From contig CACNXQ010000004.1 in NCBI GenBank assembly GCA_902624455.1, positions 1 to 64,000 of the forward strand: DNA of 64,000 nucleotides, written 5' to 3'. Source of the stretch: an uncultured Pelagibacteraceae bacterium. Its GTDB lineage: Bacteria; Pseudomonadota; Alphaproteobacteria; Pelagibacterales; AG-422-B15. The notes under the pieces were generated by a model. That model was not told where the DNA came from. It saw nothing but the letters and a program-made list of their open reading frames with translations, and ran no database searches. The position numbers and the translations under genes are program-made. Positions 36,543 to 45,918 of this stretch are shown one piece after another. Position 1 is the first letter of the stretch; each line of letters begins with the position of its first letter.

Positions 36543-37212
36543 TGACAAATATCATATATTGTTAGTAGATGATGATGATAAAATAAGAGATTTGCTACAA
36601 AAATATCTCATTGAAAATGATTATATAGTAAGCACCGCCGCAGATGCTGAAGAAGCAATGAAAATTTTAAAAATTATCAAGTTTGATATATTGATCATCG
36701 ATATAATGATGCCAGGTATTGATGGGTATGAACTTACAAAAAATATCAGAATCAATACTCTTGTGCCTATAATTCACCTCACTGCAATGGGTGAGACAGA
36801 AAATGTTATTCATGGATTAGAGATTGGTGCTGATGATTACTTAGGAAAGCCTTTTGAACCAAAAGAATTATTATTGAGAATTAAAAACATTCTTAATAAA
36901 ACCTCAAAGAAAGTTGGTATGGAACAATTTCAACTAGATAACATTGTAATAAATCTTGAAAATGGAACAATTAGAGGATCTAAAGAAGATGTGCTATTAA
37001 ATGATAATGAAATAAAAATATTAAAAATGCTTTCTTCTAATCCTGGAAAACCTTTTTCTAGAGAAGAATTAATTAGTGCACTACATTTCAGTCAGGAGAG
37101 AACTCTTGACGTTTGTATAAATCGACTAAGGAAAAAAATTGAAAAAAATCCTAAATTTCCAAAATATTTAAAAACTAAGAGAGGTTCAGGATATGAGCTC
37201 TGGATTGAATAA
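36535..37212 (+). CDS. OmpR-family response regulator (PetR-like)
   Basis: A two-domain regulator: receiver with acidic cluster VDDDD (11-15), phospho-acceptor D56 in IIDIMMPGIDGYEL, T/K switch in YLGKPFEP, then an OmpR-type winged helix with LSSNPGKPFSREELISALHF and RTLDVCINRLRKKIEKNPKFPKYLKTKRGSGYEL. ATG 36535 overlaps the MarR gene end by 8 bp. A histidine kinase gene starts directly after its stop. Order suggests relation to PetR of Rhodobacter. Confidence 0.9.
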   Translation: MNNDKYHILLVDDDDKIRDLLQKYLIENDYIVSTAADAEEAMKILKIIKFDILIIDIMMPGIDGYELTKNIRINTLVPIIHLTAMGETENVIHGLEIGADDYLGKPFEPKELLLRIKNILNKTSKKVGMEQFQLDNIVINLENGTIRGSKEDVLLNDNEIKILKMLSSNPGKPFSREELISALHFSQERTLDVCINRLRKKIEKNPKFPKYLKTKRGSGYELWIE

Positions 37213-38505
37213 ATGCTAAGAAGTTTTCTACCAAAAAGTTTATTAGGTAGGACAATCCTGATTGTCTTATTCCCAATAATAGCCTTTCAGATAATTTTGC
37301 TTACATATTATTATAACAGCCTATGGGAAAGAACACTAAATAGATTATCTCGATCAGTCTCAATGGAGATAAACATGATCTATGATAAATTCATAACTGA
37401 ACAGGTGGACGAAACCCAAAATAAAAAATTTTATGACTATTATCTTATTGATGTATACCTTAATGATAGCCCAGATTTTATAGAGAAAGAAAATATTAAA
37501 TCTGAAGGTCCAGTAATTTCAAGCTTTAGGAGTGAATTATCTTCATATATTGATGAAGATTTCTTTGTATCAAAATCAGATGATTTAATACATCTAGCTA
37601 TTACCTTCGAAGATACTTTTGTAGTTTTTGAATTTCCTGAAGATAGAATAAATACATCCAGGAATCATGTATTTATCTCGTGGCAAGTTGTTTCTACGAT
37701 AATATTAGTCTTAATAGCTTATCTATTTCTTAAAAATCAAGTCAAACCAATTCGAACACTCGCACGTGCCTCAGAACAATTCGGGAAAGGACAAGAAGTG
37801 CCAAACTTTAAAGTTTCAGGTGCATTGGAAGTCAGGCAAGCTAGCCTGGAATTTTTGAAAATGAAAAACAGAATTACAAGACAAATAGAGCAAAGATCAT
37901 TGATGCTTGCTGGTGTCAGTCATGATTTAAAGACGCCGTTAACGCGAATGAAATTAATAAATGAGTCTGTACAAGATGAAGAGTTAAAAAAATCCCTAGA
38001 TGAAGAAATATCTCATATGAGTGAAATGCTTGTAGAATATTTAGAGTTTGCGGCAGAAAATGAACTTAAAAGCAATAAACTAATAAATCCAATAGAGGCC
38101 TTAATAAAAATAAAAAATGACGTTCATTTTCAAAAACATAATATTGAACTTGAGGTTTTGAAAGATAACGATTGTTTAGTAAATGAAAATATATTTATAC
38201 GTGTAGTCACTAATATTCTTAATAATGCTATTTTAAATTCAGAAAAAGTAGTTATTAAAACTGAAGTGTCAGATGAAATAGTTAAAGTGAATATTCATGA
38301 TAATGGTAAAGGAATACCAGATAATGAGAAAGAAAATGTTTTTAAACCATTTTATAGAATCGATAAAAGTAGAAATCAAAATACTGTTAGTTCTGGTCTA
38401 GGATTAGCCATTACAAAGTCACTTTTAAATTCTATAAATGGCAGGATACAATTGTATGATAGTTATTTAGGAGGTCTCGAAGTAGCCATTGAAATACCAA
38501 ATTAA
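37213..38505 (+). CDS. Sensor histidine kinase (EnvZ-like layout)
   Basis: Membrane kinase, 430 residues. One TM helix at about 13-31 (TILIVLFPIIAFQIILLTYY), a ~120-residue periplasmic domain, a second TM near 154-173, HAMP with KPIRTLARASEQFGKG, the DHp H-box GVSHDLKTPLTRMKL with H237, N-box NILNNAILNSEKV, G1 HDNGKGIPDNEKENVFKPFYR and G2 SSGLGLAITKSLL. The signal is unknown. It pairs with the response regulator before it. Convergent with proC by a 4-bp overlap of ends. Confidence 0.93.
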   Translation: MLRSFLPKSLLGRTILIVLFPIIAFQIILLTYYYNSLWERTLNRLSRSVSMEINMIYDKFITEQVDETQNKKFYDYYLIDVYLNDSPDFIEKENIKSEGPVISSFRSELSSYIDEDFFVSKSDDLIHLAITFEDTFVVFEFPEDRINTSRNHVFISWQVVSTIILVLIAYLFLKNQVKPIRTLARASEQFGKGQEVPNFKVSGALEVRQASLEFLKMKNRITRQIEQRSLMLAGVSHDLKTPLTRMKLINESVQDEELKKSLDEEISHMSEMLVEYLEFAAENELKSNKLINPIEALIKIKNDVHFQKHNIELEVLKDNDCLVNENIFIRVVTNILNNAILNSEKVVIKTEVSDEIVKVNIHDNGKGIPDNEKENVFKPFYRIDKSRNQNTVSSGLGLAITKSLLNSINGRIQLYDSYLGGLEVAIEIPN

Positions 38506-39326
38506 ATTTTATTTAATTCCTTAGCCCTCTGTTCAGCTTTTATCAGGGCTTTTTGCATAAGATTATTTAGCCCCTTATTATTTTCTAAAATTGAAAGAGC
38601 AGACTCAGTAGTGCCGCCTTTGCTAGTAACTTTTTTCTTTAAATTTACTGGGTCTTCTTTTTCAGACAGTAAAAGCAAGAGTGATCCCAAAAAAGTTTGG
38701 ATCACCATATTTTTAGAATTTTTAAATTTAGCTTTCTTTGAGATTTGAGTTAAAACATCAATAAATAAATATATATATGCTGGGCCACCACCAAATATAG
38801 CAGTAAATATATCCATTTGTTTTTCACTTTTAGTTTCGTTTACCTGCCCAATCAAAGAAAGGAAGTTTTTTGATAATCTTTTATTTTTTTGTCTAGTGTT
38901 CCTGTCATAAAAAACTAAGGAAGTTCCCATGCCAACTGATGCTGGAGTATTTGTCATAGCTCTCACACAATTATTATTTTTGGTGACTTTTTTAAGTTCT
39001 TTGAGACTTTTGCCTGCAATAATTGAAATTATTAACGAATTTTTTGTGATTTTTAAGAATTCACTACTTAATGCCTGTGATAACTGATTTGGTTTTACAG
39101 CCAATAAAACTATGGACGGATTGATATTAGTTGAAACTTTTTTTGTGTCTTTGAAGACTTCAATTTTCTTTTTTCTTTTTAAAGCCATCAATTCTAGTGA
39201 TGGATTTTTTTCAATAATTTTTATTCTATTTGCTTTGATTCTATTCTGTATAAGAGCCTTAACAAAACAGATACCCATATTACCAGCGCCTAAAATTAAA
39301 AAATTTTCTTTTTCTAGATTGTTCAT
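38502..39326 (-). CDS. proC: Pyrroline-5-carboxylate reductase
   Basis: Last step of proline synthesis, using NAD(P)H. Rossmann start NFLILGAGNMGICFVKALI, VLLAVKPNQ, the conserved MTNTPASVGMGTSLVF (usually MPNTPA), GGGPAYIYLFID and the C-terminal substrate/dimer helix VTSKGGTTESALSILENNKG. Length 274. It ends convergent to the histidine kinase and begins 4 bp after the small UbiK-like frame. Confidence 0.95.
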   Translation of the reverse strand: MNNLEKENFLILGAGNMGICFVKALIQNRIKANRIKIIEKNPSLELMALKRKKKIEVFKDTKKVSTNINPSIVLLAVKPNQLSQALSSEFLKITKNSLIISIIAGKSLKELKKVTKNNNCVRAMTNTPASVGMGTSLVFYDRNTRQKNKRLSKNFLSLIGQVNETKSEKQMDIFTAIFGGGPAYIYLFIDVLTQISKKAKFKNSKNMVIQTFLGSLLLLLSEKEDPVNLKKKVTSKGGTTESALSILENNKGLNNLMQKALIKAEQRAKELNKI

Positions 39327-39330
39327 TTAA

Positions 39331-39471
39331 TTAATGGTTTTTTTTCTGTTTTTTTCGATCATTCTTAAATTTTTTATAAGTACCATACTCCTCTTTTATA
39401 ACTTGAATAAATTCAAAGCTATTTACTAAAATATCTGACAATTTGCTGAACAATTTATTTTCAGTCTTCAT
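39331..39471 (-). CDS. Very short protein, possibly a truncated UbiK/BMFP-type peptide
   Basis: A 46-codon frame, MKTENKLFSKLSDILVNSFE onward, ends 4 bp before the proC ATG. Its first 30 residues resemble the N-terminus of alphaproteobacterial accessory factor UbiK (BMFP) proteins, which lies at this place next to lgt in related genomes. The usual C-terminal coiled coil is absent, replaced by a lysine-rich tail (KKFKNDRKKQKKNH). UbiK assists ubiquinone synthesis, normally through that coiled coil, so either this is a reduced version or another small peptide. The resemblance is from memory. Confidence 0.45.
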   Translation of the reverse strand: MKTENKLFSKLSDILVNSFEFIQVIKEEYGTYKKFKNDRKKQKKNH

Positions 39472-39512
39472 AATCAATTGTAAATTATTATTTAATTTAT
39501 ATTATAACTATA

Positions 39513-40331
39513 ATGTTTTACCTTAGTTTTCCATCAATAAATCCTGTAATTTTCTCACTAGGACCATTTGAAATAAGATGGTATTCACTTGCATATATCG
39601 TTGGATTTCTTTTTGCCTGGAGATATATAAGATTTTTAACGCAAAAAAAACAGATTCACTCACTTAACAAGAAAATAGATTTTAAATTTGTTGATGACCT
39701 TGTTTTTTATTCAATAGTTGGACTAATATTGGGTGCACGTCTTGGTTACGTAATTTTTTATAATCCAAGTTACTACTTACAAAACCCATTTGAAATTATT
39801 TATTTGTGGCAGGGCGGCCTATCTTTTCATGGAGGTTTGTTAGGTATTGTTATTGCATCATTAGTTCTTTCTAAATCAAATCAAATTGATTTTTTCCAGT
39901 TGAGCGATTTGATATGCGTATCGGCCCCAGTTGGTATATTTTTTGGAAGAATTGCAAATTTTATAAATGGTGAACTCTATGGAAGACCCTCAGAGTATTT
40001 TATTGGTATGCAATTCCCAGGTTCTGATGCGCAATTTCGTCATCCGAGCCAATTGTATGAAGCATTTTTGGAAGGCCTAGTTATATTTATTGTTCTTAAT
40101 ATTTTAATTCATAAATTTGATAAATTAAAAAAACCTGGATTTATTTCTTCTGTTTTTTTAATTATGTATGGTGTATTTAGATTTTTCATAGAATTTACAA
40201 GAGAACCTGATCAACAATTGGGGCTCTTTTTTGAATACTTAAGTATGGGAATGATACTTTCAATTCCAATGATAATATTTGGAATTTTTATATTCATTTA
40301 TTCACAAAGCGATGATAGAGCAAAAAATTAG
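39513..40331 (+). CDS. lgt: Prolipoprotein diacylglyceryl transferase
   Basis: Lgt adds diacylglycerol to the lipobox Cys of prolipoproteins in the inner membrane; MlaA in this window is a substrate. Seven membrane segments, with FEIRWYSLAYIVGF, the HGGLLG motif in WQGGLSFHGGLLG, and the essential RIANFINGELYGRPS near 150-165, then RHPSQLYEAFLEG. Length 272. The MidA gene start lies inside its last codons. Confidence 0.96.
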   Translation: MFYLSFPSINPVIFSLGPFEIRWYSLAYIVGFLFAWRYIRFLTQKKQIHSLNKKIDFKFVDDLVFYSIVGLILGARLGYVIFYNPSYYLQNPFEIIYLWQGGLSFHGGLLGIVIASLVLSKSNQIDFFQLSDLICVSAPVGIFFGRIANFINGELYGRPSEYFIGMQFPGSDAQFRHPSQLYEAFLEGLVIFIVLNILIHKFDKLKKPGFISSVFLIMYGVFRFFIEFTREPDQQLGLFFEYLSMGMILSIPMIIFGIFIFIYSQSDDRAKN

Positions 40332-41337
40332 GGAAATAATAAATAACAAGAACTTTATTTACCTTGATGATTTTATCAGAATTTGCCATCAAGACTCAAA
40401 GAATGGTTATTATCGAACAAGAGAAGTTATTGGTAAAGATGGAGATTTTATAACATCACCTGAAATTTCGCAATTATTTGGTGAAGTGGTGTCTTTTTGT
40501 CTTATTAATCAGATTATACAAAAAAATATAAAAAATTTTAATTTAATTGAACTAGGTCCCGGTAAAGGCACGCTACTTAAAGATATAGATAGAACATTAA
40601 AAAAAATAAATAATGAATTTGATTATTCAATTCATATAAATGAAATAAATAAAAATTATTTAGAACATATTAAAGAAATTTTTCCAAATTGTAAAAATCA
40701 TATAACGTTTAATGATTATCCAAAAACTTATTCTACAATTGTAGCAAATGAATTTTTTGATGCTTTGCCTGTTAGACAAATAATTATGAAAGATCATGAA
40801 ATGAAAGAAGTTGGAGTTACTATTGATGATAATGGAAATTTTTCTTTTGATCATTATGAGGCTCGATGTGATACAAAAAATTTTATGGTTCAACAAAAGT
40901 CTCTACAAAATGGACAAATATTCGAAATTTCTCTAGATGCAAATTATATATTAGATGAACTTTGTAGTTTTTTAAAATACTCTAAAGGACACTTACTTAT
41001 TTTTGATTATGGGTTTTTAAATACATCTTTTTCTAGTACTCTTCAGTCTTTATACAAGAACCAAAAAACCAATCTTTTAGATAATATTGGAAAGCAAGAT
41101 ATTACTTATCATATTAATTTTAGTGAATTTAAAAACATAATTGAGAAATTTGAACCTGAGACTATCAATTTTTATAACCAATCAGAATTTTTAGAAAAAA
41201 ATGGTATTCATGAAAGAGCAAATGATTTAATTCAAAATAATTCTGACGCAAAGGATGAGATAGAACAACAAGTAAAAAGATTGTGGGGCAAAGAAGAAAT
41301 GGGTGAGCTCTTTAAAGTACTAGAGGTTGTGTTCTAA
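40312..41337 (+). CDS. SAM-dependent methyltransferase (MidA/NDUFAF7 family)
   Basis: DUF185/MidA family; the mitochondrial relative methylates an Arg of complex I subunit NDUFS2. The conserved start reads GYYRTREVIGKDGDFITSPEISQLFGEVV, then the SAM site NLIELGPGKGTLLKDI, YSTIVANEFFDALPVRQI and HLLIFDYGFLN. I chose ATG 40312 (overlap with lgt 20 bp) over 40279. Length 341 residues. Order lgt-MidA-pgeF is conserved in alphaproteobacteria; the target here is likely complex I, from homology. Confidence 0.9.
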   Translation: MIEQKIREIINNKNFIYLDDFIRICHQDSKNGYYRTREVIGKDGDFITSPEISQLFGEVVSFCLINQIIQKNIKNFNLIELGPGKGTLLKDIDRTLKKINNEFDYSIHINEINKNYLEHIKEIFPNCKNHITFNDYPKTYSTIVANEFFDALPVRQIIMKDHEMKEVGVTIDDNGNFSFDHYEARCDTKNFMVQQKSLQNGQIFEISLDANYILDELCSFLKYSKGHLLIFDYGFLNTSFSSTLQSLYKNQKTNLLDNIGKQDITYHINFSEFKNIIEKFEPETINFYNQSEFLEKNGIHERANDLIQNNSDAKDEIEQQVKRLWGKEEMGELFKVLEVVF

Positions 41338-42087
41338 ATGTTTTTTTCTAATAATCTTTCTGATATAGATCATTGTTTTTTCTCAAAACTAGGTGGAAAT
41401 TCAAAAAAAATATATTCAAGTTTAAATTGTGGTATTGGTTCAAGCGATAACAAGACTCATGTTAAAGAAAATCTATCATACATTTCAAGATATTATGAAT
41501 TAAGTTCAAAGAATCTAATTACTATGTATCAAACTCACTCAACTAAATGTAAAGTAATTAAAAATAATACTATGCAGCCAATTAAAGCTGATAGTTTAGT
41601 AACAAATCAGGCAAACTTAATTCTTTGTGTACTTTCTGCTGACTGTGCTCCAATCTTGTTCTACGATCCAAAAAAAAGGGTTATCGGTGCTTGCCACGCG
41701 GGATGGAAAGGTGCGCTAAACGGCGTTATAGAGAATACTCTAAAATCAATGAAAAACTGTGGTTCTAAATTACAGAGCATTAGATGTGCTATTGGTCCCT
41801 GCATCGACTTTACTTCATATGAAGTTCGAAAAGACTTTTATAAAGCTTTTTTGCAAAAATCTCCAAGAAATAAACAATTTTTTGAAATAGTTGATAAGGA
41901 TAAATACCTATTTTCTCTCTCAGATTTCATTACAAGCAGTCTATTAAGGTTAGGTATAAATAATGTTGAAAATATCAATATAGATACAGTTAGCAATGAA
42001 AGCTTATGCTTTAGTTATAGGCGGTCATTTATTAAAAAAGAAAATGATTATGGTAGAATGATATCAACAATTGTTATAAAAGAATAA
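41338..42087 (+). CDS. pgeF: Peptidoglycan editing factor PgeF (YfiH, laccase domain)
   Basis: DUF152/Cu-oxidase_4 protein that removes faulty L-serine-containing muropeptides or acts as a purine nucleoside enzyme depending on the report. Conserved: FFSKLGGNSKKIYSSLNCGIGSSD, MYQTHSTKC, LSADCAPILFYDPKKRVIGACHAGWKGALNGV and IGPCIDFTSYEV, which hold the Zn-binding His/Cys/His. Length 249. Directly follows the MidA gene without a gap. Confidence 0.93.
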   Translation: MFFSNNLSDIDHCFFSKLGGNSKKIYSSLNCGIGSSDNKTHVKENLSYISRYYELSSKNLITMYQTHSTKCKVIKNNTMQPIKADSLVTNQANLILCVLSADCAPILFYDPKKRVIGACHAGWKGALNGVIENTLKSMKNCGSKLQSIRCAIGPCIDFTSYEVRKDFYKAFLQKSPRNKQFFEIVDKDKYLFSLSDFITSSLLRLGINNVENINIDTVSNESLCFSYRRSFIKKENDYGRMISTIVIKE

Positions 42088-42090
42088 TCA

Positions 42091-43026
42091 ATGAGAATAA
42101 TCGCAGGCAACAGCAATCTACCACTTTCCGAAAACGTCTCAAAATATTTAGGAGAAAAGCTTACTGATGCATCTATAAGAAGATTTGCAGATGAAGAAGT
42201 GTACGTTGAAATTAAAGAAAATATTAGAGGAGAAGATGTTTTTGTCATAGAGTCACTATCTTATCCAGCAAATGATAATTTAATGGAACTCTTAGTTATT
42301 ATTGATGCACTTAAAAGGGCGTCTGCTAAAAGAATCACAGCTGTAATACCTTACTATGGATATGCCCGACAGGATCGAAAACCTGGACCTAGAACACCAA
42401 TATCTGCAAAACTTGTTGCTAATTTAATCACGACAGCAGGAGCCGACAGAGTTTTAACAATAGATTTACATGCAGAGCAAATACAAGGATTTTTTGATAT
42501 ACCGACTGATAATTTATTTGCTGGACCTGTTTTTTCAAAAGATATAGGCAAAAAGTACTCTGTTGAAAATTTAACTGCTGTGTCACCCGATATAGGAGGA
42601 GTTGTAAGAGCAAGAGCCATTGCAAATAAAATCGGAGCTTCAATTGCAATTGTTGACAAAAGAAGGCCTAGAGCTGGTGAAAGTGAAGTTATGAATATTA
42701 TTGGTGAAGTGGAAGGCAAAGATTGTATCATATTAGACGATATTATTGACTCTGCGGGCACTATTTGTAATGCAGCTGACAAAATTATAGATTTAGGTGC
42801 AAAAAGTGTTACCGCGTATGTTACTCATGGAGTTTTAACTGGTAAAGCGATTGAAAGAATTAATAAATCTAAACTTAGTGAGCTTGTAATTACAGACACA
42901 ATTTACAATAATTCAAAATCAGTCGAATCTGATAAGATTAGAATTATTAGTATTGCAGACTTGCTTGGTGAGGCGATTAGAAGAATATCTGAAGAAAGCT
43001 CAGTCTCAAGCCTCTTTGAATTTTAA
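42091..43026 (+). CDS. prs: Ribose-phosphate pyrophosphokinase
   Basis: Makes PRPP from ribose-5-phosphate and ATP for nucleotides, His and Trp. Standard features: [14 protein letters not shown] at the N-terminus, [61 protein letters not shown], and the PRPP loop [14 protein letters not shown]. Length 311, typical class I. Lies 3 bp after pgeF and feeds the downstream Gpt-like enzyme and carAB products. Confidence 0.97.
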   Translation: MRIIAGNSNLPLSENVSKYLGEKLTDASIRRFADEEVYVEIKENIRGEDVFVIESLSYPANDNLMELLVIIDALKRASAKRITAVIPYYGYARQDRKPGPRTPISAKLVANLITTAGADRVLTIDLHAEQIQGFFDIPTDNLFAGPVFSKDIGKKYSVENLTAVSPDIGGVVRARAIANKIGASIAIVDKRRPRAGESEVMNIIGEVEGKDCIILDDIIDSAGTICNAADKIIDLGAKSVTAYVTHGVLTGKAIERINKSKLSELVITDTIYNNSKSVESDKIRIISIADLLGEAIRRISEESSVSSLFEF

Positions 43027-43077
43027 GTATAAATACTTGCTATTGTTATAAATTTAATTTAAGACCATTCCTACATT

Positions 43078-43776
43078 ATGAGCAAACAAACTACTTTAGA
43101 TGTCAATATCAGAGCTGAAACAGGCAAAAATGGTGCAAAAAAAGTTATAGCTGCTGGAAAAATCCCATCTGTAATATATGGACTTGGTGAGCAACCATTA
43201 AATATATCAATTGATAAAATATCAGTTCAAAAAGAGATAAATTCTGGTGGCTTTTTAACTCGTATTTTTTCTTTAAATATAGATGGTAAAAAAAACCTAG
43301 CTATACCAAGGGATATTCAGTTTGATCCTCTATCAGACCAACCGATACATATTGACTTTTTAAGGCTCGCAGAAGACTCTAAAATTACTCTCGATATTCC
43401 AACACGATTTATTAATGAAGAACTTTCACCTGGATTAAAAAGAGGTGGTGTTCTTAACGTTAATAGAAGAACAGTACAATTAAGTTGTCCAGCAAATAAT
43501 ATACCTGAGGAAATCATTTTTGATTTAGAAGGTCTTGAAATCGGAGATACTATTAGAATTTCTGGCGCTAATTTATCTGAAGGAGTGGCTCCAACTATTA
43601 CCGACCGAGATTTCACAGTAGCATCCGTTGCTGCTCCAACAGTTGTAAAAGAACCAGAAACAACGACTGAAGAAACAGCTGAGGGTGACTCAGAATCCTC
43701 TGACGCTTCAGATGACAAAAAAGAAGCTGCTGATGGCGATAAAGGTTCAGATAAACCAGAAGACAAAAAAGATTAA
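43078..43776 (+). CDS. rplY: Ribosomal protein bL25 (CTC type)
   Basis: Binds 5S rRNA in the large subunit. The N-terminal bL25 domain has TLDVNIRAETGKNGAKKVIAAGKIPSVIYGLGEQP, and the C-terminal TL5 domain includes IHIDFLRLAEDSKITLDIPTRFINEELSPGLKRGGVL and the LEGLEIGDTIRISGANL beta region. A strongly acidic tail (TTEETAEGDSESSDASDDKKE) ends the protein, common in alphaproteobacterial CTC forms. Length 232. rplY followed by pth and ychF is a conserved order. Confidence 0.97.
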   Translation: MSKQTTLDVNIRAETGKNGAKKVIAAGKIPSVIYGLGEQPLNISIDKISVQKEINSGGFLTRIFSLNIDGKKNLAIPRDIQFDPLSDQPIHIDFLRLAEDSKITLDIPTRFINEELSPGLKRGGVLNVNRRTVQLSCPANNIPEEIIFDLEGLEIGDTIRISGANLSEGVAPTITDRDFTVASVAAPTVVKEPETTTEETAEGDSESSDASDDKKEAADGDKGSDKPEDKKD

Positions 43777-43820
43777 AATCGTTCTTTAATCAAACAATTT
43801 AGATATATAATCAAAAGATC

Positions 43821-44378
43821 ATGATTGCACTAATTGGATTAGGAAATCCTGGAGAAAAGTATGATTTAAATAGACATAATATTGGTCATATGGTGCTTAA
43901 TGCAATTATTGGCAGTCAAAAAGAAGTTATTACTGAAAAAAAACTCGGCGGACAGATTGCTAATTTTAAATACGGCTCTAAAAATATTAAGACATTTAAA
44001 TCTAATGATTTTATGAATGAATGTGGAATTTCAATAAATAAATTTGTTTCATTTTATAAGTTTAAACCTGATTCAATATATGTAATCCATGATGACCTTG
44101 ATCTTCAACTTGGAAAAGTAAAAATTAAATTTAGTGGTTCAAGTGGTGGTCACAATGGACTAAAGTCCATAGATAGCATGATAGGAAAAGATTATTTCAG
44201 AATACGTATTGGCATTAATCACCCAGGTTCAAAGGAACTAGTAAATAAACATGTATTAAGTAATTTCAAAAAACAGGAATTGATTACAGTCAATAACATT
44301 TGTGAACGACTTTCCACAAATTTGAGTATGCTTATGCATAGAGATAAATCAAAATTTCTGAATAAAGTTAAGCAATAA
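43821..44378 (+). CDS. pth: Peptidyl-tRNA hydrolase
   Basis: Releases stalled peptides from tRNA. GLGNPGEKYDLNRHNIGHMVLNAI has the catalytic His20-equivalent; FMNECGISINKF corresponds to the YMNxSG loop, IHDDLDLQLGKVKIKFSGSSGGHNGLKSI has the catalytic Asp and the GGHNGL signature, and FRIRIGINHPG follows. 185 residues, complete. The stop joins the ychF ATG directly. Confidence 0.96.
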   Translation: MIALIGLGNPGEKYDLNRHNIGHMVLNAIIGSQKEVITEKKLGGQIANFKYGSKNIKTFKSNDFMNECGISINKFVSFYKFKPDSIYVIHDDLDLQLGKVKIKFSGSSGGHNGLKSIDSMIGKDYFRIRIGINHPGSKELVNKHVLSNFKKQELITVNNICERLSTNLSMLMHRDKSKFLNKVKQ

Positions 44379-45467
44379 ATGGGATTTAAATGTGGAATTG
44401 TTGGCCTTCCAAATGTAGGTAAGTCAACTCTTTTTAATGCTCTAACTAAAAAGATAAATGCTGAAGCGGCGAATTATCCATTTTGTACAATAGAACCCAA
44501 TGAAGGAACTGTTCCCGTTCCTGATGAACGAGTAGAAATGCTCTCAACAATATCTAAATCAAAAAAAACCATTCCTACTACTCTTACATTTTTTGATATT
44601 GCTGGACTTGTAAGAGGTGCATCTAAAGGTGAAGGTCTTGGAAATAAATTTTTATCTCATATTAGAGAAGTAGATGCAATAATTCACGTCGTCAGGTGTT
44701 TTGAAGATAACAATATTACTCATGTTAACAACACCATAGATCCTTATGATGATGTATCAACAATAAATACTGAACTTATATTATCTGATTTAGAGATAAC
44801 CTTAAAATTAAAAACTAATTTTGAAAAACTTAAAAAAAAAGGAGACAAAGACGCTGGAAAAAAACTTAATGCAGCTGATTTAATATTAAATCAATTGGAA
44901 GCAGGTTTGCCTGCAATTTCATGTCCAAAAATAAATGAAATAATTGATGATCTTAAAGAATTTAATTTAATTACATTAAAGCCAGTCATATATGTTTGTA
45001 ATGTTGATGAAAAATCTATTATAGAAGGTAACAAATTTACAAAAGATCTATCTCAAAATATTAAAGAAGATATAATTTTAATTTCTGCAGAAATAGAGTC
45101 ACAAATTTCTTCTCTTTCATCAGCAGACCAGGCAGAATATTTAGAAAGTTTGGGTTTGAAACAGTCTGGTTTAAATAAAATAATTAAATCAGGTTATCAA
45201 ACTCTTAGTTTAATCACATATTTTACATCTGGCGAACAAGAAACGAGGGCTTGGACTGTTACATCAGGATCAAAAGCTCCAGATGCAGCAGGAAAAATAC
45301 ACTCAGATTTTCAAAGTGGTTTTATACGAGCAGAAACTATTTCATATGATGATTTCGTTGAATGTGACGGTGAAATTAAGGCCAAGGAACTTGGAAAAAT
45401 GCGTAGTGAAGGCAAAGAATATGTAGTACAAGATGGAGACGTAATGCATTTTTTATTTAATAACTAA
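44379..45467 (+). CDS. ychF: Redox-regulated ATPase YchF (OLA1/Obg family)
   Basis: P-loop protein that prefers ATP over GTP, associated with ribosomes and stress response. G1 is GLPNVGKSTLFNAL (9-22), NYPFCTIEPNEG, G3 FFDIAGLVRGASKGEGLGNKFLSHIREVDAIIHVVRCF and the NVDE motif that replaces NKxD. The C-terminal TGS domain (GEQETRAWTVTSGSKAPDAAGKIHSDFQSGFIRAET) is full. Length 362. Confidence 0.97.
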   Translation: MGFKCGIVGLPNVGKSTLFNALTKKINAEAANYPFCTIEPNEGTVPVPDERVEMLSTISKSKKTIPTTLTFFDIAGLVRGASKGEGLGNKFLSHIREVDAIIHVVRCFEDNNITHVNNTIDPYDDVSTINTELILSDLEITLKLKTNFEKLKKKGDKDAGKKLNAADLILNQLEAGLPAISCPKINEIIDDLKEFNLITLKPVIYVCNVDEKSIIEGNKFTKDLSQNIKEDIILISAEIESQISSLSSADQAEYLESLGLKQSGLNKIIKSGYQTLSLITYFTSGEQETRAWTVTSGSKAPDAAGKIHSDFQSGFIRAETISYDDFVECDGEIKAKELGKMRSEGKEYVVQDGDVMHFLFNN

Positions 45468-45468
45468 T

Positions 45469-45915
45469 ATGGACCACAAACTAGTATTCCCTACATACGA
45501 CGAAATGCATGAGAAAGCCGTAAAGCTTGCTCATTTAATAAAAGATAAGAATATCAAATTTGATAAAATGGTCGTTGTCTCAAGGGGAGGTTTTGTCCCT
45601 GCATCAGTTGTTGCATATACCCTTGGTATTCAGGATGTCGATATAGTATCAATCCAGAGCTATATTCATAGAGAAGCTGGTAAAGCAATTGTCCATAGGG
45701 CTCCAAAAACAGATGAAATTGTATTAGTGATTGATGACATAGTAGATAAGGGTGGAACTGCAAAAGCTCTAAAAGAATATATGCCTAATATGCACCTAGC
45801 CGTAATATATGCAAAGCCTCGAGGTTTGCCGCTAGCAGATACTTTTGTTGAAGAAATTACGCAAGAAACTTGGCCTGTCTTCCCCTGGGATGAGGAAGAC
45901 AAAGCCAATCATTAA
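45469..45915 (+). CDS. Xanthine/guanine phosphoribosyltransferase-like enzyme
   Basis: Type I PRTase fold: MVVVSRGGFVPASVVAYTLG, the PRPP loop VLVIDDIVDKGGTAKAL, and a C-terminal ITQETWPVFPWDEED that matches the TWIEQPW tail of Gpt. It likely salvages guanine or xanthine with PRPP. 148 residues, typical for Gpt. Convergent with a purine permease only 3 bp away, consistent with a salvage pair. The base specificity is inferred. Confidence 0.85.
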   Translation: MDHKLVFPTYDEMHEKAVKLAHLIKDKNIKFDKMVVVSRGGFVPASVVAYTLGIQDVDIVSIQSYIHREAGKAIVHRAPKTDEIVLVIDDIVDKGGTAKALKEYMPNMHLAVIYAKPRGLPLADTFVEEITQETWPVFPWDEEDKANH

Positions 45916-45918
45916 ATC

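Noticed and set aside
42354-42782. A 142-codon frame antisense to prs
   Set aside because: The prs protein is strongly conserved in the other strand; the antisense product has no recognisable domain.
43317-43766. A 149-codon frame antisense to rplY
   Set aside because: The Ser-rich product mirrors the acidic tail and domain of ribosomal protein bL25.
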